Shown: positions 44,345-52,997 of the stretch, one piece after another | Layout of the letters: each line of letters starts with the position of its first letter | Position numbering within the stretch: the first letter of the stretch is position 1 | Source: CBDBLK01 sp965243145 | GTDB taxonomy: Bacteria; Bdellovibrionota; Bacteriovoracia; Bacteriovoracales; Bacteriovoracaceae | Assembly (NCBI GenBank): GCA_965243145.1 | Contig: CBDEUB010000002.1 | Coordinates: forward strand, 1,240,001-1,304,000 | Length of the DNA stretch: 64,000 nt | Direction: 5' to 3' | Position numbers and translations under genes: made by a program | Notes under the pieces: model-generated | The model's database searches: none | Told to the model about the DNA's origin: nothing | The model's input: only the letters and a program-made list of their open reading frames with translations

Positions 44345-45337
44345 TCAAGAAAACGGAAAATCGCTTTGCAAAATTTTTAGCACACGCTCAAATGGCGCGG
44401 GAATGGGGGCCTGAAACAGAAGTTTTTGGCCCGTCATGGGATGCTCAAACCCCAGTTCTCCAGCGTGAAGCAGGGGGTGGGGGTAGTTTTCCAGGCATTG
44501 ACGGGCCTCGGGCGGGAACTTCTTGAGGTGGGTGCGGGGGTGTCCATACAGGGGGTCCATGGCCACGGGCGCTCTCAAGAGTTGACTCAGATGAACCCGT
44601 ATTTGGTGGGTTCTGCCCGTCTCAAGAGTGGCCTCCACCAAGCGGCACGGGCCAAAATCTTCGAGAACCCGGTAGTGGGTGATGGCCCTTTTGCCCCCTT
44701 CACCGTGGGCCATCATTTTGAGGCGGTGGCGAGGGTGGCGGCCAATGGTCGACTCCAGTGTTCCCCGCGGCGGGATTGGCATTCCCATACACAAGGCCCA
44801 ATATTTCCTTTGAATATCATGAGTTGAAAAGAGCAACACCAATTTTTCGTAACATTCGCGCTGTTTGGCCACCACCATAACCCCACTGGTGCCCTTGTCG
44901 AGGCGATGGACGATGCCCGGCCGTTCACTTTGGCCCATCTCCCCCAATTGCGGATAGTGGTAGAGTAGGGCATTGGCCAAAGTTCCCTGGGTGCGGCCAG
45001 GAGTGGGGTGCACCACCATGCCTGCCTCCTTGTTGATAATGGCCAAATGCTGATCCTCGAACAGGCGTTCGAGGGGAATATTCTCTGGCCCAGCACAAGC
45101 GGGAGACGGCGGAGGAATTTGCAGCACAATGCGAGTCCCCGCAGGGGGCATCTTTTTGAGTTCCAATTTCTTCAGCGAAGCGGGGGCCTTATCCACTGTG
45201 ATTAAATTCTTCTGATAGAGTTTTTTAATAAATGTACGGCCCAAATCTTCCATGCGGGCACTCAAAAAGTGATCCAGTCGTTTGAACTCCGCCCTATCAC
45301 CTTCTGTGATTTCTAAAAATCGCTCTTCTTCCTCCAC
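44345..45337 (-). CDS. rluD: 23S rRNA pseudouridine synthase, RluD family
   Basis: 330 residues: an S4 RNA-binding domain (about 18-75) and an RluA/RluD catalytic domain. The catalytic Asp is in HRLDKGTSGVMVVAK near residue 144, and ETGRTHQIRVHL near 240 is typical. RluD modifies helix 69 of 23S rRNA; RluC is an alternative. It starts at GTG 45337, seven bases from the preceding stop. Confidence 0.9.
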   Translation of the reverse strand: MEEEERFLEITEGDRAEFKRLDHFLSARMEDLGRTFIKKLYQKNLITVDKAPASLKKLELKKMPPAGTRIVLQIPPPSPACAGPENIPLERLFEDQHLAIINKEAGMVVHPTPGRTQGTLANALLYHYPQLGEMGQSERPGIVHRLDKGTSGVMVVAKQRECYEKLVLLFSTHDIQRKYWALCMGMPIPPRGTLESTIGRHPRHRLKMMAHGEGGKRAITHYRVLEDFGPCRLVEATLETGRTHQIRVHLSQLLRAPVAMDPLYGHPRTHLKKFPPEARQCLENYPHPLLHAGELGFEHPMTGQKLLFQAPIPAPFERVLKILQSDFPFS

Positions 45338-45343
45338 CTTGAT

Positions 45344-46030
45344 TCATTCCCCTTTGGCCTTTTTTACACGGCAAAGGTAGCTCGAACAAACCAAATCGGG
45401 ATTGAGTTTGAGGCACTTGGCATACTGGTAGACGAAACCCCGAATATAAGCACTGGGGGGTAAATTTTCAAAACGCTCCTCTTCGATAGCGTGGAGATAA
45501 GTTTTTGAAACTCTGGTCATATCGGACAAACGGGGAATATCCACTTTCTTATACTCGCGAATTTTCTTGAGCCACTCTCCAGACCAATCTTCCGTCTGCT
45601 CTATCTGTTTTTCAAATTGGGCATCCACCTCATAGTGCAGGCTAAAGCGCTCCCTGGCCACAATTTTAGTGATGGAATTTTGCGAAGTCGAATCCTGTGT
45701 CTGCTTAATGGAGAGATTGCTATTGTCGGCAACTTTGCCATTCTCTTCCTGAATTTTGACACGCAAAGAATCTTGTTCCGTTTTATGGTTAAACCCTCTG
45801 GCCTCATCGTAAGCGGCGCGCTTGTGCGGATTGGAAAGAATTTCATAGGCCTCTTCGATGAGTGCTAAAACTCCCTCTTGCTCTTCACGGGTCATCAAAC
45901 TATAGAGTGCTAAACTATCCTGGGAATAGGCGTTTTTGGTTTGGATATAGCCACGATGAATTTCGTCTTGATCGGCATCCTTGGCGACTTCCAAGATTTC
46001 ATAGTAGTTTCTTTCTTCATCCAGTAACAT
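45344..46030 (-). CDS. Degenerate J-domain / RodZ-type HTH fusion
   Basis: 228 residues. The N-terminal 75 residues align with a DnaJ J-domain (NYYEILEVAKDADQDEIHRGY, then IEEAYEILSNPHKRAAYDEARG). The HPD loop that stimulates DnaK is replaced by SQDS. A polar linker follows, then a RodZ-like helix-turn-helix (WLKKIREYKKVDIPRLSDMTRVSKTYLHAIEEERFENLPPSAYIRGFVYQYAKCLKL). No membrane segment is present. With the adjacent MinD-like ATPase it may form a spatial or polarity module (inference). Confidence 0.8.
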   Translation of the reverse strand: MLLDEERNYYEILEVAKDADQDEIHRGYIQTKNAYSQDSLALYSLMTREEQEGVLALIEEAYEILSNPHKRAAYDEARGFNHKTEQDSLRVKIQEENGKVADNSNLSIKQTQDSTSQNSITKIVARERFSLHYEVDAQFEKQIEQTEDWSGEWLKKIREYKKVDIPRLSDMTRVSKTYLHAIEEERFENLPPSAYIRGFVYQYAKCLKLNPDLVCSSYLCRVKKAKGE

Positions 46031-46047
46031 CTTTTCTCAAAACCTTC

Positions 46048-47004
46048 TCAACCGGAGTGCAATTCGAGCAGCTTGTGCACAACCCGGTCAAAATTCTGTA
46101 CCAAAGCGGAGTTGGGAAATTCCATCAAAAGGGGACGCCGTTTTTTCACACTCTGCCACACCGTAGCGTCGTATTCGAGATAACCCGCATAATCCAACTT
46201 CATGCCAAAATATTTTTTGCAAATAATCTTCATGGAAAAGCCTATATTAATATCTGCCTGCGTGCGCGCCTGGTTGACGATCAAACGGGGAGACAGGCGC
46301 GACACCTCGGTTTGCAGCCGATGCCCCATTTCGGGATTCATCTTAGTCACCCGTTGAATGAGGTCTGCGGGGACAGCATTAGACGAAGTCCGTTCGTTGA
46401 TAACCTTGTCAATGAGTGGGCCAACTTCTAAAAATTCTTCCGTCATTTTTAATTTGCGATGGTACACGGATTTGATAAATCGATAGGTATTTTCGATCGA
46501 AGTCGGCTCCGGCAAGGCCACCAAAATGCCCTGATCCGCGCTGATAAAAAAATCGAGTGTGTTAAAGGCGGTTCCGGCACCGAGATCCATCAACACAAAA
46601 TCGGCATCTATTTCGCGGATTTTGGCCAAAATTTTGGCCTTGTGAATCTGTTTCAAGTTGGCAATTTCAATATTGTCGTGGGCACCGCTGACCAAGCTGA
46701 GATTCCTTATGGGGGTCTGGGTAATGAGCTTTTCCATCGAATGAAGTTTTTTAGTCAGACAATCGGAGAGAGTGGCCTCAGGGATGGGAACCCCCAACAT
46801 GGTATGCAAATTGGCACCGCCGAGGTCTAAATCCACTGCCACCACCCGATGGCCCATCAAGGCCAGACAAATGGAGAGGTTGGAGGTGGTTAAACTCTTG
46901 CCCACACCACCTTTGCCTCCCCCTATCGCCCAAATCTTGGCGCGACTATTGGCCAGGGGAGAAGAAGGCCATAAGGGCAAACAATTATCTAAAGGAAGAG
47001 TCAT
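46048..47004 (-). CDS. MinD/FlhG-type ParA-family ATPase
   Basis: 318 residues. The deviant Walker A is KGGVGKS near residue 30, followed by VAVDLDLGGANLHTMLG and FVLMDLGAGTAFNTLDFF. This fits MinD/FlhG, which position division or flagellar machinery. The C-terminal half (EEFLEVGPLIDKVINERTSSNAVPADLIQRV) is not E. coli MinD-like. No FlhF gene is seen beside it. The DnaJ/HTH gene begins 17 bases downstream. GGAAGAG precedes the ATG. Confidence 0.85.
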   Translation of the reverse strand: MTLPLDNCLPLWPSSPLANSRAKIWAIGGGKGGVGKSLTTSNLSICLALMGHRVVAVDLDLGGANLHTMLGVPIPEATLSDCLTKKLHSMEKLITQTPIRNLSLVSGAHDNIEIANLKQIHKAKILAKIREIDADFVLMDLGAGTAFNTLDFFISADQGILVALPEPTSIENTYRFIKSVYHRKLKMTEEFLEVGPLIDKVINERTSSNAVPADLIQRVTKMNPEMGHRLQTEVSRLSPRLIVNQARTQADINIGFSMKIICKKYFGMKLDYAGYLEYDATVWQSVKKRRPLLMEFPNSALVQNFDRVVHKLLELHSG

Positions 47005-47146
47005 GCTGATAATCCATTATCAGAAAAAGTTTATCACACCACACCGTAATGTAGTGGCCTCGGCCTCATCCAATACAGGCCCCTATAAGACAGTTTACTC
47101 AGTTTTTAAATAACTTTGAAAGCATAATGCATTATTTTAAAAAATT

Positions 47147-47833
47147 TTAATGGGATACCTTGTAAGTTTTCTCTAAGCACTCATAATTTTTCATCGCCCG
47201 TAGAGCACTATAATCCTCACAATAGGTTTGCCCCTCTTGAAAAAGCGAATTGAGAATTTGAATCCGATCATACAAACTGCGATTCTCCAAAAGCATCTGC
47301 CGCATTTCACTGTCCCTCACTAAAAACATGCTGAGATAATCAGTTATGTGGTGGGGGTCGTCTTTCATCTCCATAAAATGTCTTCTCTGGCCAGGTTCTA
47401 AAACCGTTTCACTGGCCCAGTGATTGAGTATATTCCCGAGTTTTTTCACCGTATCGCGGACATTGAAAGGGGCCTCTTGTTCTCGAAAATCGGGCAATAC
47501 ATTGACCTGACAAACGGGAAAAGGCATATTCCGTTCAATTTTCTCCAGTTGGATTCGGCCCACCCCTTCAATCATAATCTTGAGAGTGCCATCATGAAAT
47601 TGCTCAACAATAGTGGGTGTCCCCAAGGTGCCAATTTTGTGGGGAACATATTTCGTGTGATGCACAAAGGTTTGGACGGGTTCGGCCATGGCAATGCCGA
47701 TGTCGGTACCGGATTCAACACAGTTGCGAATCATTTCAGTGTAGGCCGGCTCCGCCACCAGGAGCGGAAGGGAGGTGTGGGGGAAAAACACAACCTCGGG
47801 AATCGGCAATATGGGAATACTCAATTCTCGCAT
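47147..47833 (-). CDS. LON substrate-binding-domain protein
   Basis: 228 residues that match the N-terminal LON/PUA-like domain without AAA+ or protease parts. It opens MRELSIPILPIPEVVFFPHTSLPLLVAEPAY and continues KIGTLGTPTIVEQFHDGTLKIMIEGVGRIQLEKI. Stand-alone versions occur widely and their role is not settled. I start it at ATG 47833, with GAGG six bases upstream, rather than at upstream starts at 47845 or 47869. It is transcribed away from manA. Confidence 0.85.
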   Translation of the reverse strand: MRELSIPILPIPEVVFFPHTSLPLLVAEPAYTEMIRNCVESGTDIGIAMAEPVQTFVHHTKYVPHKIGTLGTPTIVEQFHDGTLKIMIEGVGRIQLEKIERNMPFPVCQVNVLPDFREQEAPFNVRDTVKKLGNILNHWASETVLEPGQRRHFMEMKDDPHHITDYLSMFLVRDSEMRQMLLENRSLYDRIQILNSLFQEGQTYCEDYSALRAMKNYECLEKTYKVSH

Positions 47834-47987
47834 TTTAAACCTCATCCCCATCCTAACCCGAAAGGCCATGCCAGGTGGATAAAGAAAGCAAAACTATGTT
47901 ATTTCCAGTAGTTAAGTGCTATCATATCAAAAAATGCCATTGTGCCAGGCGGGCAAACTGGCCCATATTTGTGGCACAGGGGAAGAT

Positions 47988-48923
47988 ATGGCCGATCACA
48001 TCCACAAACTGAGGCCCCATGTGGTTCAAAAAATCTGGGGAGGGCAGCGCCTCGCTCCCTTACGCAACCTGGCCCCTCTGAACCCCTCCCTCGGCCCAGT
48101 TGGAGAAACCTGGGAAATTTCCCGGCATCCCGATGGATTGGCCCAAACCGATGCCGGGGAATCTCTGGAAAAAAAATTTTCACCAGAGCAAATGCCCTAC
48201 TTGGCAAAACTCATCGACACCAGCGATTTCCTGAGTGTTCAAGTTCACCCCGACGACGACTTTGCCCGCACCCACGAAAATTCTTGTGGAAAATCGGAAT
48301 GTTGGCTCATACTCGAGGCCAATCCCAACGCCGGAATTTACCTGGGATTTAAACCGGGAGTGACGAAAGAAAATTTTGAACAGGCCCTACAACAAAAAAA
48401 AGGCCCCATTGATATTGGTTCCCAACTGGCCTTCCATCCTGCGGAAAGGGGGGATTTCTTTTTTGTCCCCGCCGGGGCCGTCCACGCCATCGGAAAAGGC
48501 ATCCTTTTGGCCGAGATTCAACAAAGCTCGGGAATCACTTATCGAGTGTGGGACTGGAATCGCGTCGATACCAACGGCCGGCCACGCCACCTCCACTTGG
48601 AAAAGGCCCTACAAGTTTTACGGTTTGAAGATTGGTTTAACCGTCCTTCCAATTTCCGTATTAAAAAGGGCCTCTTAAATTTTACCCACAAGAACCAAAC
48701 TACTTTAATTCAACATCCGCAGTTTTGTGTGAAATTGCTGGTTTCACCGGGAGGAAGTTGGCATCTACCCCTTGAAGGAAATCGCCAAACAGGGATAATG
48801 GTCTTAGAGGGAACAGTTAAAATTAACGAGGTAGAGTTAAGAACATGCGAATCTTGCCTACCCATGGTTCCCAAAATACACATTTGCGGAGAAAAACCAT
48901 GGGCCTGTCTCATCATTCATTAA
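47988..48923 (+). CDS. manA: Mannose-6-phosphate isomerase, type I
   Basis: 311 residues, cupin-type zinc enzyme interconverting mannose-6-P and fructose-6-P. Motifs: KIWGGQRL, VQVHPDDDFAR, GKSECWLIL, and PAGAVHAIGKGILLAEIQQSSGITYRVWDW. The short form resembles Firmicutes-like ManA. The start ATG 47988 has AGGGG five bases upstream; the longer frame to 47916 lacks such a site. It overlaps the downstream lipoprotein gene by 25 bases. Confidence 0.92.
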   Translation: MADHIHKLRPHVVQKIWGGQRLAPLRNLAPLNPSLGPVGETWEISRHPDGLAQTDAGESLEKKFSPEQMPYLAKLIDTSDFLSVQVHPDDDFARTHENSCGKSECWLILEANPNAGIYLGFKPGVTKENFEQALQQKKGPIDIGSQLAFHPAERGDFFFVPAGAVHAIGKGILLAEIQQSSGITYRVWDWNRVDTNGRPRHLHLEKALQVLRFEDWFNRPSNFRIKKGLLNFTHKNQTTLIQHPQFCVKLLVSPGGSWHLPLEGNRQTGIMVLEGTVKINEVELRTCESCLPMVPKIHICGEKPWACLIIH

Positions 48924-49732
48924 CGATTAAAATTGTCACACTCGGAATCCTGGCCCTGGTCTGTAGTGCTTGTGCCAAATACGCCGAATTGGTTTCCAAA
49001 GACGGAGTTTTCTACATCCACACCACTGATTCTGAAGTGACAGGGATGGAAGAAGTGATCTGGAAAGTAGGGCCATATCAAAAGCAAAGACTTTCAAGAG
49101 GCATCAGAGTCCACTTTAAATTCCCCTTTATAACTAGCGAAGATGCCAAAACTTTACACGAAAAGAGAAAGGCCGATTCTTGGCTGGTCAAACTCACCAG
49201 GAAGACTCTGGTTTCATCAAGGGTTATCGGACATTTTGTCTCCACATTTGTCAACCAATCAAACCCGAGAAAAACCCGCTACCAAGGCCCCAGCGGCGGT
49301 GTTCTCAGAATTGACTATGCCGCCTCGGCCATCTCCATGCGCCTGGGGGCGCTCAACTGTCCCTCTCTTGGCCACCGCAAGAAAATCACAGAAATGGAGG
49401 TTTTAAACGCCAATATTCAAAAACGCCAAACTTTAACTTCTATTCCCTCTGATTCTTCCTATGTCTCCCCAAAAGTCGAGGCCATTTCTTACCATCCCGT
49501 AGTGATCAATGGGGGCAATCAACTGAAAGGGGATTATCACATCGAGCTTGCCCTCTACAATCAGACAAAAAAATTAAGGCTTTCCAACTGGCTCAAAGTC
49601 AAAAAGGCCGCCTCCGTAAAGGGCACTGAGGAAGTTGTCGTCCGGGGATGTAAAAACGATTACTTGCCGGGCAAACGGGACAACAGCAAGGGATCAAAAG
49701 AACTCATCCGGGATTTTAAATTCGGGCAATAA
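48899..49732 (+). CDS. Putative lipoprotein
   Basis: 277 residues. The hydrophobic start (IVTLGILALVCSAC) ends in a Cys near residue 25 in a lipobox-like setting, though the -3 residue is not ideal. The remainder is a soluble, charged domain with no recognised family. GGAG lies seven bases before ATG 48899, which is inside the manA 3' end, so it is coupled to manA. The TAA stop is part of the left end of the ERIC-like element C. Confidence 0.65.
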   Translation: MGLSHHSLTIKIVTLGILALVCSACAKYAELVSKDGVFYIHTTDSEVTGMEEVIWKVGPYQKQRLSRGIRVHFKFPFITSEDAKTLHEKRKADSWLVKLTRKTLVSSRVIGHFVSTFVNQSNPRKTRYQGPSGGVLRIDYAASAISMRLGALNCPSLGHRKKITEMEVLNANIQKRQTLTSIPSDSSYVSPKVEAISYHPVVINGGNQLKGDYHIELALYNQTKKLRLSNWLKVKKAASVKGTEEVVVRGCKNDYLPGKRDNSKGSKELIRDFKFGQ

Positions 49733-49924
49733 CTGCTCACACTTCAGGCCATCTTGCCTTCGCATCCTGCTCCGGCACTGCCCATCGGGGCAGTCGTCGC
49801 TCGTCGCCTTCCTGGCGACTCCGTGTGACTCAGTTTCGCCGTCACTCCCTGCGATGTGCTTTGAGCACACCTCAGTCGTTCCGTCTCACTTCATCCCAAT
49901 CTGACCTAAATTGTGAGCAGTTAC
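49730..49924. repeat. ERIC-like element, copy C with internal expansion
   Basis: A 195-bp element whose ends (TAACTGCTCACACTT and TTGTGAGCAGTTAC) and right half match copies A and B. About 67 extra bases near its left side contain two further hairpins, ACTGCCCATCGGGGCAGT and TCGCC...GGCGA. The shared central hairpin TGTGCT-TTG-AGCACA is kept. Its first bases supply the stop codon of the upstream lipoprotein. Confidence 0.8.
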
Positions 49925-49967
49925 CGTACCATTACCATAGCATTTTTCTTGGGGCATGAGTTAGGTT

Positions 49968-50330
49968 CTACTTGCGGGAGCAAGAGAGAGGATAGGTTAT
50001 CTCGTGCTGATCCTGTGATTTAATCACCAAATAATCCTTAGACTCGGAAAAATTATTTTGATCCTCTATGTGAACGGTAAACTTCTTTCCATCCAAATAA
50101 ACGATCTTGGTCAGGCCATTTCCAATGAATTTGGTGCGCGCGCGCACTTCCGAGGCCACGCTTCTCAATTTGGGAATGATAACACTGACAGAGGTCTTCC
50201 TAATGATCAAACGGTGGTACTCCCTAGGAGTCACGCAAACAATTTCCCCCTGGCCATAAATCCTCAAGGATGCCAAAAACAGCATGGCCCCCAAAGCACA
50301 ATATTTGTTTTTTTTCATCGGTTTTATCAT
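49968..50330 (-). CDS. Small secreted protein
   Basis: About 120 residues with a signal peptide (KKNKYCALGAMLFLASLRIYGQG). The mature part is beta-rich by eye, with one Cys near each end (IVCVTP and PLSCSRK) that could form a disulfide. The start is uncertain: ATGs lie at 50360, 50330 and 50318, and 50330 has the nearest purine run (GGGAAA). No family recognised. It lies between element C and the hybrid kinase. Confidence 0.55.
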   Translation of the reverse strand: MIKPMKKNKYCALGAMLFLASLRIYGQGEIVCVTPREYHRLIIRKTSVSVIIPKLRSVASEVRARTKFIGNGLTKIVYLDGKKFTVHIEDQNNFSESKDYLVIKSQDQHEITYPLSCSRK

Positions 50331-50433
50331 TTTTCCCGCGCTTTTCATCCTTAAACTCATCGGACAATTTTTTTTTCCTGTGAGAAAAACTGATAGGATT
50401 CGTCAGAGGGAGGTGGGCCTTAACTTTTACGAG

Positions 50434-52005
50434 TTATGATGAAATGAGCGTTTTGGGAAAAAGATAAATCTCCAAGTCTTTGCATTCCCTCTGCAAGTCG
50501 GGGTCTTGAAAGCTGTTGCTCACCAAATAACAACGGGGATTGTGGCCCAGGCCCTCGGCCACTACATCCAGTCCGGTTTCCTTTTGTCCGCGGAGTTCGT
50601 AGTCGAGAAGGTAAAGGGTTTTTTCTCCGAGGTGGCGAATCTTTTTCATAAGTTTCTGTGCGTTGGTGAATTTATAGATATTGGCCGAAGTTTTTGATTG
50701 CAGTTTTTTGTCCCAAATTTGATGGATCGATTCGTCGTCGTCCAAAATGACAACGCTTTTTATACCTTCCAAATTAATTTGAGAACAGGCCCAGTCTGGC
50801 CTGGCCGCATTGGGCAGCGAGATCACCACTTCCGTACCCGCATTTTCCTGCGACTTAATATTCAAATTGCCATTCCAACAGGCAATTTTTTTCATCGCCG
50901 AATAAAGGCCCAATCCTTCACCGTTCAATTTGCCAAAGCTATATCCCTTTTGGCCGACTTGGCCCAAAACCTCTTTGGGCATGCCCTGGCCATTGTCGGT
51001 TATTTTTATCTCCAGAATTGAATCTTTTATCTTTACCTCAACAAAAATCACCCCATTTTCTCGAATGGCATCTATGGAATTTTCAATAATATTTGACAGC
51101 ACCCTTTGGAGTTCAATGTCATCTAGCAAAATATAAACTTTTTTGCCCTCGTCAGAGCATAAAATTTGAATATCAATATTCGAGTTATCTGCCATGCGGG
51201 CCTGTTTTTCTTGAACCACATTGAGAACAGAGGAATAAATATGGGTCAAGGCGGCCTTGGTATGATTTTTCGATCTATTTTTTAAAACATCCTTAATACT
51301 CTCGGCGGACAAATCCCCCAACATGGAGATCATTTTGTTGTAGGCAATAGTCAGTGTTTTCTTTTCTGGGCCAGGAAATCCACTTACCTGGTCGATCACT
51401 GATTTAATGGCCATTAAAGGGGATTTATAATCGTGCCTCACCTGCCTGGCCAATTCCGAAATGGCCTCGGTTTGGTTTCGGATGGCCTCCTTTTCGGAAT
51501 TTTCCAACAAAAGCGCCTTGTACCTTCTGGCCAGAGGATAAGTGGCCAATAGGCCTAAGGTAAAAATAAAAATGGCCAGCGGAAGAAATTGAAAAACATC
51601 AAAAGTGAAAATGACTGCGGTAACCACATCGCCGCTTTTTACATCGAAAAACACATCGCTCTTATAAGTTGCGTGGGTCAATTCCCGCCACAAATCCCCG
51701 ATCTTGGAGACATTTCTCCTGAAATTGGCCGGAAAAGTAAATTGAATTTTGGCATCCTGGTTGTAAAAATCAATGGCCACAAATTCGTTAATGTTGGAAT
51801 CGGATAAAATATTGACCACTTCCCTGCTGTCTCCCCGTTTGACCTTGCCTTCAACAGTTCTGATCACCTGGTTGGCAAGTTTCCTTTTGAGAAGATAGGT
51901 CGAACTCATCATAACACTGACCAATGCCAAAAAGACGATCCCCTGAATGATGAGAATATTTAAGGTAAACCTGTTGGAAATTCTTTGAATTTCGTTGTTT
52001 TGCAT
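50434..52005 (-). CDS. Hybrid histidine kinase with C-terminal receiver
   Basis: 523 residues. Two membrane segments (about 17-38 and 140-162) enclose a periplasmic sensor region of about 100 residues. The His is in ARQVRHDYKSPL near residue 190. The ATP domain has ENSIDAIREN (N box) near 307, DNGQGM, and GEGLGLYSA. Residues 413-523 are a receiver with an acidic pocket (LDDDES), an acceptor Asp in LLDYEL near 468, and the Lys in FPK. The final helix is short or missing. It follows the YcaO-like gene by six bases. Confidence 0.88.
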   Translation of the reverse strand: MQNNEIQRISNRFTLNILIIQGIVFLALVSVMMSSTYLLKRKLANQVIRTVEGKVKRGDSREVVNILSDSNINEFVAIDFYNQDAKIQFTFPANFRRNVSKIGDLWRELTHATYKSDVFFDVKSGDVVTAVIFTFDVFQFLPLAIFIFTLGLLATYPLARRYKALLLENSEKEAIRNQTEAISELARQVRHDYKSPLMAIKSVIDQVSGFPGPEKKTLTIAYNKMISMLGDLSAESIKDVLKNRSKNHTKAALTHIYSSVLNVVQEKQARMADNSNIDIQILCSDEGKKVYILLDDIELQRVLSNIIENSIDAIRENGVIFVEVKIKDSILEIKITDNGQGMPKEVLGQVGQKGYSFGKLNGEGLGLYSAMKKIACWNGNLNIKSQENAGTEVVISLPNAARPDWACSQINLEGIKSVVILDDDESIHQIWDKKLQSKTSANIYKFTNAQKLMKKIRHLGEKTLYLLDYELRGQKETGLDVVAEGLGHNPRCYLVSNSFQDPDLQRECKDLEIYLFPKTLISS

Positions 52006-52011
52006 AGTGTT

Positions 52012-52980
52012 TTATCCCAAAGGGTGTGGCCATTGGTTGAGGCAAGATGCATCTTTGACAAGGCCCTGGGCGAATCTCCGCATTTGGCCCCAGTTGATAT
52101 TTTTGGAATCGAATTTGCCAAAAAAGGCCTTTTGCAAAGATGCATTTTGGCACCTTATGGTGATGAGTGGACATTCTTTTAAAATGCCGGCCTTGGCCTC
52201 AAGCTTGCTGTATTTGAAAAGATACGGATTCATGTATGTGGAGGGGCAGTCATCTTTTCCCTTCAGCATCCAGCTATTGCTTTTGGCCAGTTCCGATTCC
52301 TTTAAATAGAGGCGGCGGTGAAATGCTGGCCAAATTGAGGGACTAGATTGGAACTGGCCGAAACTCAAAGGAATGACTTTTCCGTCGAGGGCCGCAACTG
52401 TGTTCACCAAACACTCGACAATGGCCTTTTTTGCCGCCACAAATTTATTTAGTGATGCCCCAAGACCTAAAGTCATTCCGGCACTTGCTCCGCTAGAAAT
52501 ACAAATGATGGCCCGTATGTGATTGAGGCGGTTCATTTCAAAAACTTGAAGATTGACACCGCGTTTTTTCAATTTTTCACGAATTGTAAAAAAATCGATC
52601 TCTGGAATATCGAAGTTTATTTCTTGAAATGGAATTCTCGTCAAATAATGGCAAAAAAAACGATCCCTTTCAACCAGTTCATCTCTGGCGTTGCGTTTGG
52701 CAAGCGCGAGTTCTGAATGAGTTGCCACACCACTGGAAGAAATTTTGTTTTCAAAACAAAAGGCCCTTTCAATGGCCTCGGAACTGGCCTTGACAAAAGC
52801 GCGATAGGAATTTTGATCCACTCCCCTACCCGTATGCGTTTTACCATTGACAGAGATGGAAACTTCAAAATCGTAAAAACGGGGAAGCCACTCCCCAATC
52901 CAATCCATTTGAACGGCCTGCAAACCAAGTGCTTTGTGATTGTCTAGCAACCACAATCCTATCTGCCTTACATTTTCCAT
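52012..52980 (-). CDS. YcaO-like ATP-dependent enzyme
   Basis: About 322 residues. YcaO landmarks are visible: GRGVDQNSYRAFVKASSEAIERAF, resembling the GxG...SxxEAIER ATP-site motif; TLGLGASLNKFVAAKKAIVECL, the second Glu-bearing helix; and a proline-containing C-terminus WPHPLG, as YcaO enzymes often end in PxP. Members use ATP to make thiazolines/oxazolines or thioamides in peptides, or help modify a ribosomal protein. No partner E1-like gene and no clear precursor peptide were found nearby. It lies between the regulator and kinase genes. I prefer ATG 52980; a TTG at 53022 would overlap the regulator. Confidence 0.7.
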   Translation of the reverse strand: MENVRQIGLWLLDNHKALGLQAVQMDWIGEWLPRFYDFEVSISVNGKTHTGRGVDQNSYRAFVKASSEAIERAFCFENKISSSGVATHSELALAKRNARDELVERDRFFCHYLTRIPFQEINFDIPEIDFFTIREKLKKRGVNLQVFEMNRLNHIRAIICISSGASAGMTLGLGASLNKFVAAKKAIVECLVNTVAALDGKVIPLSFGQFQSSPSIWPAFHRRLYLKESELAKSNSWMLKGKDDCPSTYMNPYLFKYSKLEAKAGILKECPLITIRCQNASLQKAFFGKFDSKNINWGQMRRFAQGLVKDASCLNQWPHPLG

Positions 52981-52997
52981 TAGCAATTGCTCACTCT

